Below, in pieces: positions 1 through 5,324 of a stretch of 6,142 nt of DNA (position 1 is the stretch's first letter; each line of letters begins with the position of its first letter). Below the pieces are notes generated by a model that saw only the letters and a program-made list of their open reading frames with translations, did no database searches and was not told where the DNA came from. This DNA is from Streptococcaceae bacterium. Lineage in GTDB: Bacteria; Bacillota; Bacilli; Lactobacillales; Streptococcaceae. Location of the stretch: the NCBI GenBank assembly GCA_031285105.1, contig JAITWV010000360.1, positions 1 through 6,142 of the forward strand, given 5' to 3'. Both the position numbers and the translations under genes were made by a program.

Positions 1-107
1 TGCAACTGTTGCACTTCTTTTTGAATTGCTTGAAGTTCATTTTCTTCAATTGCCGCATCAAACAACGCACGGGCATATTTATGTGAGGCGTTATATTTAT
101 TTAACAT
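1..107 (-). CDS. atpH: F1Fo ATP synthase delta subunit, N-terminal 35 codons (runs off left edge)
   Basis: The delta subunit sits on top of F1 and ties it to the peripheral b-subunit stalk. Only the first 35 codons are inside the window. They read MLNKYNASHKYARALFDAA and onward, and the pattern K-Y-A-R-A-L-F-D is the usual opening of AtpH/OSCP proteins (the A-x-x-Y-A-x-A-L-F signature). The start chosen is the ATG at 107-105, because AGGTG at 118-114 is 6 nt upstream of it. An in-frame ATG at 113-111 lies directly against that AGGTG and is less likely. The chosen start overlaps the end of atpF by 11 nt, which suggests translational coupling. Position after atpB-atpE-atpF is the standard order of bacterial atp operons. 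Identity is secure from sequence and context together; the rest of the gene cannot be seen. Confidence 0.9.
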   Translation of the reverse strand, partial: MLNKYNASHKYARALFDAAIEENELQAIQKEVQQL

Positions 108-603
108 TGCCATCACCTAATTTCTCTACAAATGAATTGATTAAGTTTTGATGCCCTTCTTGATTTAATTCTTGATCTAAAATTTTTGATACCAATTGCA
201 TAGAGATTTCCGTTACATCTCCTTTAACATTTTTTAAGGCATCTAATTTTGATTGTTCAATATCCTGTTTCGCCTGTTCTTTTTTTCTCATTACTTCTTC
301 TTCAGCTTCTTTTAGCATATTTTGACGACTAAGTGAGGCTGAATCTTTGGCATTTTGGATGATTGTTGAGGCTTCTTGGCGTGAGTTGACTAATTGTTTT
401 TCGCGCTCTTTGGTTAACATTTCCGCACGATCACGTAAATTTTCGGCTTCATCAATATCATCTGAAATTTTTTGTGCTCTTTTTTCAAAAATGCCTTGAA
501 TATTTTTCCAAGCAAATTTTTTGATTAAGAAGATAAGAAGTAAAAACGAACCACTGACGACGAGAATATTCCCTAAAAATAATGAAATATTTTCTTCAAT
601 CAT
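97..603 (-). CDS. atpF: F1Fo ATP synthase subunit b (peripheral stalk)
   Basis: Subunit b forms the peripheral stalk that holds the F1 head still against the membrane a subunit. The 168-residue length is normal for the family. Residues 8-27 form one hydrophobic membrane segment, followed by basic residues (KKF, 28-30). The rest, about 35-145, is a highly charged helix rich in Glu, Lys, Arg, Gln and Ala with no Pro or Trp after Trp32, as expected for the dimeric coiled coil. The ATG at 603 is preceded by AAAGGAAG, with GGAAG 9 nt upstream. The gene begins 27 nt after atpE and overlaps atpH by 11 nt. Nothing in it is odd. The b subunit is poorly conserved, so the call rests on architecture plus position between atpE and atpH. 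Confidence 0.96.
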   Translation of the reverse strand: MIEENISLFLGNILVVSGSFLLLIFLIKKFAWKNIQGIFEKRAQKISDDIDEAENLRDRAEMLTKEREKQLVNSRQEASTIIQNAKDSASLSRQNMLKEAEEEVMRKKEQAKQDIEQSKLDALKNVKGDVTEISMQLVSKILDQELNQEGHQNLINSFVEKLGDGNVK

Positions 604-630
604 TTTTTCACACTTCCTTTATTTTTATTC

Positions 631-855
631 TTATCTACCTAAAAGCATGAATGAGAAGACTACTGCTAAGATAGGCATCGCTTCAACTAAGGCAATCCCA
701 ATAAACATTGTAGATTGAAGTTCACTCTTCATTTCTGGCTGACGTGAAATTGCTTCAATTGTACGAGCTACGATATTCCCGTTACCAATCCCTGCGCCAA
801 TCCCTGCACCTAACATTGCTAAACCAATTCCGATATAAGCTAAAGAACCTGTCAT
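631..855 (-). CDS. atpE: F1Fo ATP synthase subunit c (proteolipid ring)
   Basis: Subunit c forms the membrane rotor ring that carries ions across the membrane. The 74-residue protein is two hydrophobic hairpin helices (about 5-30 and 48-72) joined by the polar loop R38-Q39-P40-E41, the classic c-subunit signature that contacts F1. Helix 1 has the Gly-rich run GAGIGAGIGNG (16-26). The ion-binding carboxylate is Glu58 in GIALVEAMPI. The residue after it is Ala, and helix 1 has Asn25 where Na+-type rings carry Gln, so proton coupling is the better inference. The ATG at 855 has a near-perfect Shine-Dalgarno AAGGAGGAAA at 870-861, the strongest in the window, which fits the need for about ten copies per complex. 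A long hairpin (883-987) lies just upstream in the 139-nt gap after atpB. Confidence 0.98.
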   Translation of the reverse strand: MTGSLAYIGIGLAMLGAGIGAGIGNGNIVARTIEAISRQPEMKSELQSTMFIGIALVEAMPILAVVFSFMLLGR

Positions 856-882
856 TTTAATTTCCTCCTTAAATGTGATCGG

Positions 883-987
883 GGTTCAGCGGGCAACTTT
901 GAGCTAAATTTTCAAAACTGAGAACCTTCGTAAACGAAGAACCGTCACCTTTGAGAAATTTACTCAAAATTAAACGCCCACTTCACC
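883..987 (-). repeat. 105-nt imperfect palindrome, probable structured RNA between atpB and atpE
   Basis: In the atp-sense transcript 987-883 folds into one hairpin of about 41 pairs. From the base: 987-985 with 883-885; a tandem G-A mismatch (984/983 with 887/886); 982-976 with 888-894; a 4-nt bulge 975-972; 971-962 with 895-904; 960-959 with 906-907; 957-956 with 909-910; 954-949 with 912-917; 947-945 with 919-921; 943-942 with 922-923; and 940-935 with 925-930 closing the loop 934-931. Six pairs are G-U in this strand and would be A-C in the opposite strand; only one mismatch (955/911) goes the other way. Alternative local hairpins 950-955/963-968 and 898-902/912-916 are also possible, because both flanks carry near-copies of TTTTGA-AAATTT-CTCAAAG. 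There is no T-run after the stem. Function is not known; see findings. Confidence 0.75.
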
Positions 988-994
988 ACCTAAA

Positions 995-1741
995 TTAATG
1001 TTCAACTGTAATTTTATGACTAATGTATACATTCATTAAAGTCACAAAGATAAATGCTTGAATCATCGAAATGAATATTGAAAATCCAATCCAAATCATT
1101 TCAAGCGGAATCGCTAATGGAAGCATCCAAAAGCTATGGAACCCATTACTTGTTACTAGTCCAGCGATTAGTCCAAGTAATAATTCTCCGGCAAAAATAT
1201 TTCCGTAAAGACGTAAACCAAGTGTCAGGATATTTGTGAACTCTTCTAAAACTTTCATTGGCGCCATCACTGGCATCGGTTCGACAAATGAATGTTTTAA
1301 ATATCCCTTGAAACCAAAGCGTTGCACACCCATGTAATGAACTAAAAGCATTACCATAAATGCTAAAGTCATGGTTGCAGCAGGATCGGCGGTTGGACTT
1401 TTCCAAAGACTCATTTCAGCGACTCCATTACTTGGAATAATCGCTAGTTTGGTAATTAGTCCAATGTTGTTTGCGACAATCAAAAATGAAAACAAGACAA
1501 AGCTGATTAATTGGAAACTCTTCAACTCTTTTGGTGCTTGATTTTCTTTAACGATACCACCAGCAAAATCAATTACCCACTCAAGGACATTTTGTTTTCC
1601 TTTTGGCTTGATTTGTAAGTCACGGCTTGCCCAATAGATAAGACCAAAGACGATAGCGACGGTTAACAATGTCATTAAAAGTAGTGTTCCATCAATATCA
1701 ATTGGTCCTAAAGGTATGACAAAATGACTTTCTGACCCCAC
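995..1741 (-). CDS. atpB: F1Fo ATP synthase subunit a (proton channel)
   Basis: Subunit a is the membrane stator that supplies the half-channels for ions moving through the c ring. The 248-residue protein has five or six hydrophobic segments, roughly 19-37, 76-98, 120-138, 183-198, 203-226 and 227-242. The key helix reads LTLGLRLYGNIFAGE (172-186); Arg177 is the essential arginine that faces the c-ring carboxylate. The final helix ISMIQAFIFVTLMNVYI (224-240) carries the conserved Gln228. The start is GTG at 1741-1739: the upstream in-frame codons soon reach TGA, and the next in-frame ATG is at codon 23, inside the first membrane helix. GAGG at 1754-1751 serves as Shine-Dalgarno. An ATG at 1743-1741 overlaps the GTG but is out of frame. 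It is the first gene of the operon, with no atpI before it. Confidence 0.98.
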   Translation of the reverse strand: MGSESHFVIPLGPIDIDGTLLLMTLLTVAIVFGLIYWASRDLQIKPKGKQNVLEWVIDFAGGIVKENQAPKELKSFQLISFVLFSFLIVANNIGLITKLAIIPSNGVAEMSLWKSPTADPAATMTLAFMVMLLVHYMGVQRFGFKGYLKHSFVEPMPVMAPMKVLEEFTNILTLGLRLYGNIFAGELLLGLIAGLVTSNGFHSFWMLPLAIPLEMIWIGFSIFISMIQAFIFVTLMNVYISHKITVEH

Positions 1742-1754
1742 ATTGACTCACCTC
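1741..1754 (-). promoter_or_regulatory. atpB ribosome binding site with overlapping ATG/GTG start codons
   Basis: The minus strand reads GAGGTGAGTCAATGTG. GAGG (1754-1751) is 7 nt from the ATG at 1743 and 9 nt from the GTG at 1741. Only the GTG opens the atpB frame. The ATG opens a frame that stops after 11 codons (TAG at 1710-1708). Ribosomes could choose either, and the out-of-frame ATG is both the stronger codon and the better spaced one. Confidence 0.7.
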
Positions 1755-1780
1755 TTTTCTTAATATATAAATAATAGCTT

Positions 1781-1808
1781 TAGTGAAAACAACAATCGTT
1801 ATTCACTA
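1781..1808 (-). promoter_or_regulatory. Small inverted repeat in the atp operon leader
   Basis: TAGTGAA (1781-1787) and TTCACTA (1802-1808) are perfect 7-bp arms around 14 nt; AAC (1788-1790) and GTT (1798-1800) can add three inner pairs. It lies about 27 nt before the atpB Shine-Dalgarno. If the operon starts at the candidate promoter farther upstream, this forms a hairpin in the 5' leader. The loop is large and A+T-rich DNA makes such arms fairly often, so function is open. Confidence 0.35.
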
Positions 1809-1818
1809 TTTCAACATT

Positions 1819-1831
1819 GAGTATGATACTC
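1819..1831. promoter_or_regulatory. Perfect 13-bp palindrome upstream of atpB, possible operator
   Basis: The plus strand reads GAGTATGATACTC: perfect 6-bp arms around a single central base. It lies about 75 bp upstream of the atpB start and about 28 bp downstream of the candidate -10 box at 1864-1859. The compact symmetry is what a dimeric repressor site looks like; the arms are too close together to form a good RNA hairpin (five pairs, three-base loop). I do not recognise it as the consensus of a particular regulator. Confidence 0.35.
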
Positions 1832-1858
1832 CTAAAGTAAAAATAATACAAAGGTTTT

Positions 1859-1886
1859 ACTATATTTTTTGCAACTTTTTTGAAAA
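1859..1886 (-). promoter_or_regulatory. Candidate sigma-A promoter of the atp operon
   Basis: On the minus strand TTTTCA (1886-1881) and TATAGT (1864-1859) are separated by 16 nt. The -10 box matches TATAAT at five of six positions and the -35 box matches TTGACA at four. Transcription would begin near 1852 and give a leader of about 110 nt. A short dyad TGAAA-AC-TTTCA (1881-1892) overlaps the -35 box. A rival pair, TTTTCA with TATATT 16 nt later (about 1790-1763), would leave a leader of under 20 nt. A separate promoter is expected because a strong terminator closes smpB, but its exact position is uncertain in this A+T-rich stretch. Confidence 0.35.
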
Positions 1887-1941
1887 CTTTCACAACAGTT
1901 ACATTCAAGTGTTATTCAAATAAAAGTCCAACAAATACGTA

Positions 1942-1958
1942 CCTATCCCTATCCTATC
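1942..1958 (-). repeat. Three abutting GATAGG repeats between smpB and atpB
   Basis: The minus strand reads GATAGGATAGGGATAGG, three copies of GATAGG at steps of 5 and 6 nt. It stands out in an otherwise A+T-rich stretch, upstream of the candidate atp promoter. It may be a simple-sequence tract or an upstream binding site; nothing more can be said. Confidence 0.4.
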
Positions 1959-1982
1959 AAAAGTGTTTGTTTTATAGAAATT

Positions 1983-2021
1983 AAAAAACGATAATATGCG
2001 AATACGCATATTATCGTTTTT
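1983..2021 (-). terminator. Intrinsic terminator after smpB
   Basis: Arms 2021-2005 and 2000-1984 are perfectly complementary over 17 bp, with a 4-nt loop (2004-2001). The minus strand ends in six T (1988-1983), part of which belongs to the stem. It begins one base after the smpB stop codon. The plus strand has a matching T-run (2017-2021), so the same hairpin could stop transcription from the other side. It separates rnr-smpB from the atp operon. Confidence 0.92.
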
Positions 2022-2022
2022 G

Positions 2023-2487
2023 TTATCTATTTCTTGCCTTCAACGCCCGGTCTACTTCACGTTTTTGATCTTTACGTTTCAAGGTTTCTCGCTTATCATA
2101 TTGTTTCTTCCCTTTAGCCACGCCAACCAATACCTTAGCATATCCATCTTTAAGATAAACCTTGAGTGGCACTAAAGTTACACCAGCCGTTTTAACTTCG
2201 CCAATCAATTTATTTATCTGCTTACGATGCATTAATAACTTTCTTGTTCTTAGTGGGTCATGATTAAAAATATTTCCTTTTTCAAATGGAGAAATATGCA
2301 CATTCCATAGATAAATTTCCCCATCTTTAATTCGTGCAAATCCATCTTTTAAATTAATACGACCTGCACGAATTGACTTAATTTCCGTTCCCTTTAAGAC
2401 AATTCCTGCTTCGATTGTATCAAGAATTGTATAATCATGCCTTGCCTTTTTGTTTTGGGCTAATACTTTGCCTTCACCTTTTGGCAT
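2023..2487 (-). CDS. smpB: SsrA (tmRNA)-binding protein
   Basis: SmpB binds the tRNA-like domain of tmRNA and places it in the empty A site of stalled ribosomes, starting trans-translation. The 154-residue length is typical. Recognisable family blocks are NKKARHDY (12-19), GIVLKGTEIKSIRAGRINLKDG (written here as block 28-49), HISPFEKGN (64-72), HDPLRTRKLLMHRKQI (76-91) and the basic C-terminal tail KGKKQYDKRETLKRKD (125-140), which enters the mRNA channel. The ATG at 2487 follows AGGTG at 2499-2495, a ribosome binding site that includes part of the rnr stop codon, so translation is likely coupled to rnr. Gene order rnr-smpB is common in Firmicutes. The tmRNA gene ssrA is not in this window. 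Confidence 0.98.
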   Translation of the reverse strand: MPKGEGKVLAQNKKARHDYTILDTIEAGIVLKGTEIKSIRAGRINLKDGFARIKDGEIYLWNVHISPFEKGNIFNHDPLRTRKLLMHRKQINKLIGEVKTAGVTLVPLKVYLKDGYAKVLVGVAKGKKQYDKRETLKRKDQKREVDRALKARNR

Positions 2488-2494
2488 TTACTTC

Positions 2495-2499
2495 ACCTA
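2495..2499 (-). promoter_or_regulatory. smpB ribosome binding site overlapping the rnr stop codon
   Basis: The minus strand reads TAGGTGAAGTAAATG. TAG (2499-2497) is the rnr stop; AGGTG (2498-2494) begins inside it and ends 6 nt before the smpB ATG at 2487. Ribosomes finishing rnr would sit on the smpB initiation site, which suggests coupled translation. Confidence 0.7.
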
Positions 2500-4878
2500 C
2501 TTCTTCTTTTTCTTTGCTACTTTAGTATAAAATGGTTTACTTTTCCCTTTTTTCTTTTGGAAATTTTTGCCAAATTCTTTTTCTTGAACAGGTTTTTTCT
2601 TTTTATTTTTGTTGCCTTTTCCTTTAGTGTGTGAAGAAAATTCACGTTGACGTTTTTCCTCACGATTACGACTCTTAACTTCACGACGCGCACGTTTAGG
2701 TGAACCATATTCAATTTTGGCTACTTCCTCAGCTGCTACAAATTCAAAGTCAATTTCACGTGTTTCTTTATCAGCTTTGACTAATTTTACTGTAACCTTT
2801 TGACCTAAACGCAATACTTCACCCGTTCTTTCACCAACAAGTGCCATATATTTTTCAAAGAAATTAAAATAATCATGCTTTAATGTGCTGACATGAACTA
2901 ACCCCTCAACTGTATTTGGCAATTCCACAAAAAAGCCAAATTTGGTCACACTTGAAATGATTCCTTCAAATTCTTGATCAACAAATTGTGACATATACTC
3001 TGCTTTTTTCATGTCATCCACTTCACGCTCAGCTTCTACTGCACGTCGTTCCATTTGTGAAGAGTGCATGGCAATATCTGGTAAAACAGCATTCCATTTT
3101 TCTTGACGCGCTTCATTTTTACTTTGTGCATAACTCTTGATCAGACGGTGCACAATCAAATCTGGATAACGACGAATGGGTGAGGTAAAATGCGTGTAAT
3201 ATTGTGCTGCTAGACCAAAATGTCCGTAATTGCTTTCAGAATATTTCGCCTGTTGCATAGAACGCAGCATCATCGTTGAAATGACCCCTTCTTCTGGTTT
3301 TCCGGCTAAATCTTCTAACACTTTATTTAGTTGTGCTTGCTCTACTTTTTCTACCGTGCCCTGAACAACAATGCCAAAAACAGCTGCAAAATCAAAGAAA
3401 CGTTCCAGTTTTTCCATTTTTGGGTGTTCGTGAATACGATAAATAAATGGCAAATGTAACTCAGAAAAATGCTGAGCTACCGTTTCATTGGCAGCCAACA
3501 TAAATGATTCAATCAATCGCTCAGCAGTTGCCCGTTCACGTTTGACAATTTCAGTCGGATTACCATCTTCATCCACTAAAATCTTCGCTTCATTTTCATC
3601 AAAATTAATTGCTCCACGAGTATTGCGCATCGTTTCTAGGATATGATGCAATTGGCTCATCTCATCAAATAATGGAATTAAGCTTTCATAGCGTTCCAAA
3701 GTATTGACATTACTACGTTCAATAATTTGATTAACCGCAGTATAAGTCATCCGTTCAGTCGTTTGAATTACTGATGGGAAAATGTCATGCTTTACAATTT
3801 CTCCATTTAAGTCAATTTCCATTTCGCAACTCATCGTCAAACGTGGTACATGAGGATTTAGCGAACAAATACCATTAGATAAACGCTGAGGAATCATTGG
3901 AATCACGCGATCTGCCAAATAAACAGAAGTGCCACGATTGTAAGCATCTAAGTCAAGTGGTGAATTTTCTGTCACATAATGCGAAACGTCTGCAATATGC
4001 ACGCCCAAGAAATAATTACCATTTTCTAACTTTCTAACCGTTACCGCATCATCTAAGTCTTTTGCATCCTCACCATCAATTGTCACAATCACTTGATCAC
4101 GCAAATCACGTCTACCCTCATAATCTTTTGACGCAATTTTATCTGGAATCTCTTCAGCCATTTTTAAAGCATCTTCTCTAAAATCAGGAGAAATGCCATG
4201 TGAATGAATAATTTCCAAAATATCCATTCCAGGATCTGTAATATAACCAATTGTTTTTTTGATAATTCCTTCTAGTTGTGTTGGAAAACTTTTTTCTGGA
4301 TAATGCGTTAATTCAACTAAAACTAAAGCGCCTTGTGTTGGACGTAAACCTTGTGCTGCTGCATAAACCGTAAAATTATTTAATTTCTTATCTTTTGGCT
4401 TCACAATTCCATATAATTGCGTTGCTTCTACTTCTTCATCTGAATAAGGAGTAAAAACCCCAACAATTTGCTTTAATTTGCGTTCTTTAATTCCAACGAC
4501 TTTTCCTTCAGCACCTTTTTTTTCAAAAGGATTCGCCGGACGAATAATGTCTAATTCCACCATATCACCATCTAAGGCAAAACCAGTTGCATCAGGAGCA
4601 ATAAACACATCGTCTTCTTCTGGGTCGATTGTTACAAAACCAAAACCGCGTTCGTTCGCTCGAAAAACACCTTCAACAACTACTTTATCCGTTGGCAAAT
4701 AAATTTTCCCTTTTTTATTAAATTGTACCTGACCATCACGTTCCATTTGGGCAATTGTTTGAACTAATTCTTTAAAGTCTGAGCTTTTATTTAATTTTAA
4801 TCCTAGCGCTAATTCTTCCATAGATAAGCGTTTGTTTTGTTCTTTCAAGTATTCTTGAATAGTTTCTTTTATTGTCAT
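2497..4878 (-). CDS. rnr: Ribonuclease R (3'-5' exoribonuclease)
   Basis: RNase R degrades structured RNA processively from the 3' end, and with tmRNA-SmpB removes mRNAs that stalled ribosomes. The 793 residues show the full family layout: an N-terminal helix-turn-helix-like region (1-60), two cold-shock/OB domains (about 67-125 and 135-205), the RNB catalytic domain (about 250-590), an S1 domain (about 634-714) and a Lys/Arg-rich tail (725-793). The metal-binding acidic cluster is IDGEDAKDLDDAV, with Asp268, Asp274, Asp276 and Asp277. HIADVSHYV (294-302) and HFTSPIRRYPDLIVHR (563-578) are RNB signature blocks. The ATG at 4878 follows AAGGTG with about 6 nt spacing. It is intact. In S. pneumoniae rnr is co-transcribed with secG and smpB; here a terminator separates it from secG, so its own promoter is expected. 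Confidence 0.98.
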   Translation of the reverse strand: MTIKETIQEYLKEQNKRLSMEELALGLKLNKSSDFKELVQTIAQMERDGQVQFNKKGKIYLPTDKVVVEGVFRANERGFGFVTIDPEEDDVFIAPDATGFALDGDMVELDIIRPANPFEKKGAEGKVVGIKERKLKQIVGVFTPYSDEEVEATQLYGIVKPKDKKLNNFTVYAAAQGLRPTQGALVLVELTHYPEKSFPTQLEGIIKKTIGYITDPGMDILEIIHSHGISPDFREDALKMAEEIPDKIASKDYEGRRDLRDQVIVTIDGEDAKDLDDAVTVRKLENGNYFLGVHIADVSHYVTENSPLDLDAYNRGTSVYLADRVIPMIPQRLSNGICSLNPHVPRLTMSCEMEIDLNGEIVKHDIFPSVIQTTERMTYTAVNQIIERSNVNTLERYESLIPLFDEMSQLHHILETMRNTRGAINFDENEAKILVDEDGNPTEIVKRERATAERLIESFMLAANETVAQHFSELHLPFIYRIHEHPKMEKLERFFDFAAVFGIVVQGTVEKVEQAQLNKVLEDLAGKPEEGVISTMMLRSMQQAKYSESNYGHFGLAAQYYTHFTSPIRRYPDLIVHRLIKSYAQSKNEARQEKWNAVLPDIAMHSSQMERRAVEAEREVDDMKKAEYMSQFVDQEFEGIISSVTKFGFFVELPNTVEGLVHVSTLKHDYFNFFEKYMALVGERTGEVLRLGQKVTVKLVKADKETREIDFEFVAAEEVAKIEYGSPKRARREVKSRNREEKRQREFSSHTKGKGNKNKKKKPVQEKEFGKNFQKKKGKSKPFYTKVAKKKKK

Positions 4879-4905
4879 TTTTTCACCTTCTTTGTTTTTA
4901 ATTTT

Positions 4906-4937
4906 ATCATAATTGTTTGTTTTCGTTTTGAACTCAA
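4906..4937 (-). promoter_or_regulatory. Weak candidate promoter for rnr-smpB
   Basis: A good -10 box TATGAT (4911-4906) stands 27 nt before the rnr start. The only fair -35 match, TTGAGT (4937-4932), is 20 nt upstream of it, too far for a standard promoter; the same box is 17 nt from the poorer AATTAT. A promoter here is expected because secG ends in a terminator, but the boxes are weak. The region overlaps the right arm of an 11-bp inverted repeat. Confidence 0.3.
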
Positions 4938-4960
4938 CACTTGATGTAGCAAAACGAAAA
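4920..4960. repeat. 11-bp perfect inverted repeat between secG and rnr
   Basis: TTTTCGTTTTG (4920-4930) and CAAAACGAAAA (4950-4960) are exact reverse complements separated by 19 nt; inside, TCAA and TTGA (4934-4937 and 4941-4944) can form a further short stem. One arm uses the last four bases of the secG terminator T-run (4963-4957). It is not followed by a T-run on the minus strand, so it is not a second terminator. It could be a 5'-leader hairpin or an operator for rnr. Confidence 0.6.
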
Positions 4961-5000
4961 AAATGGACCTTGAATAAACCTCAAGATCCGTCATTTTTTG
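4957..5000 (-). terminator. Intrinsic terminator after secG
   Basis: In the minus-strand transcript GATCTTG (4988-4982) pairs with CAAGGTC (4972-4966), with one G-U pair and a 9-nt loop. Below it AAAAAATG (4999-4992) pairs with CATTTTTT (4965-4958) across a 3-nt bulge. The 3' side ends in seven T (4963-4957). It starts 5 nt after the secG stop codon. The A-run/T-run symmetry would also allow action on the other strand. Confidence 0.85.
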
Positions 5001-5004
5001 TTAA

Positions 5005-5241
5005 TTAGTTAGAAGCAAGTAACATCAACCCTAAAGCACAAAGTAGCCACACCGCTCCAAGAATTGCCGTTGTCTTTTGCATAACCGCTTCAAAACCACG
5101 TGCTTTTTGTTTACCGAATAATGAATCAGCTCCACCAGTAAAGGCACTAGCTGCTGAATTTTGCTTACTTGGCTGCATCATGATTGTAACAACCATAACC
5201 ACAGAAATAATTAACATAAGTACTAAAAGAATATTTCTCAT
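5005..5241 (-). CDS. secG: Preprotein translocase subunit SecG
   Basis: SecG is the small auxiliary membrane subunit of the SecYEG export channel; it helps SecA-driven translocation. The 78-residue protein has the family layout: a membrane segment (3-22), a polar cytoplasmic loop with the conserved motif GGADSLFGKQKARG (36-49), and a second membrane segment (56-75). The Gly-Gly and Leu-Phe-Gly residues are the usual SecG landmarks. The ATG at 5241 follows AAAGG with a rather long spacing of about 11 nt. An 83-nt gap separates it from the upstream membrane-protein gene with no clear terminator; CATAAT (5307-5302) is a possible -10 box but I see no good -35. It could be read from either its own promoter or the upstream gene's. 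Confidence 0.95.
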   Translation of the reverse strand: MRNILLVLMLIISVVMVVTIMMQPSKQNSAASAFTGGADSLFGKQKARGFEAVMQKTTAILGAVWLLCALGLMLLASN

Positions 5242-5324
5242 CTTTTATCAACCTTTCACGAACATTTCTTACTCTTGAAATAGAATACCATAAAACATTT
5301 GATTATGCTAGATACATTGTCTTT

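Noticed and set aside
631..855. A sodium-type c ring.
   Set aside because: The residue after Glu58 is Ala and helix 1 has Asn25 where sodium-type rings carry Gln, so the sodium ligands are missing.
883..987. The atpB-atpE hairpin as a transcription terminator.
   Set aside because: There is no T-run after the stem on the minus strand; ACCCCGATCACATTTAAGG follows directly. The downstream atp genes lack a promoter I can see and must be read through it.
1146..1406. Minus-strand 86-residue frame within atpB.
   Set aside because: It is an out-of-frame shadow of atpB with no ribosome binding site and no membrane or domain pattern.
1879..1894. TGTGAAAGTTTTCA upstream of atpB as a CcpA cre site.
   Set aside because: It misses the central C-G step and one A of the usual consensus, and A+T-rich DNA gives such partial matches often.
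2517..2714. Minus-strand 65-residue Lys/Asn-rich frame at the end of rnr.
   Set aside because: It is a frame-shifted reading of the Lys-rich RNase R tail; the rnr frame is intact through this part.
4478..4702. Plus-strand 74-residue frame opposite rnr (and a similar one at 521-718 opposite atpF/atpE).
   Set aside because: Both lie antisense to clearly functional genes, have low-complexity Ser/Pro/Lys translations and no convincing ribosome binding site.
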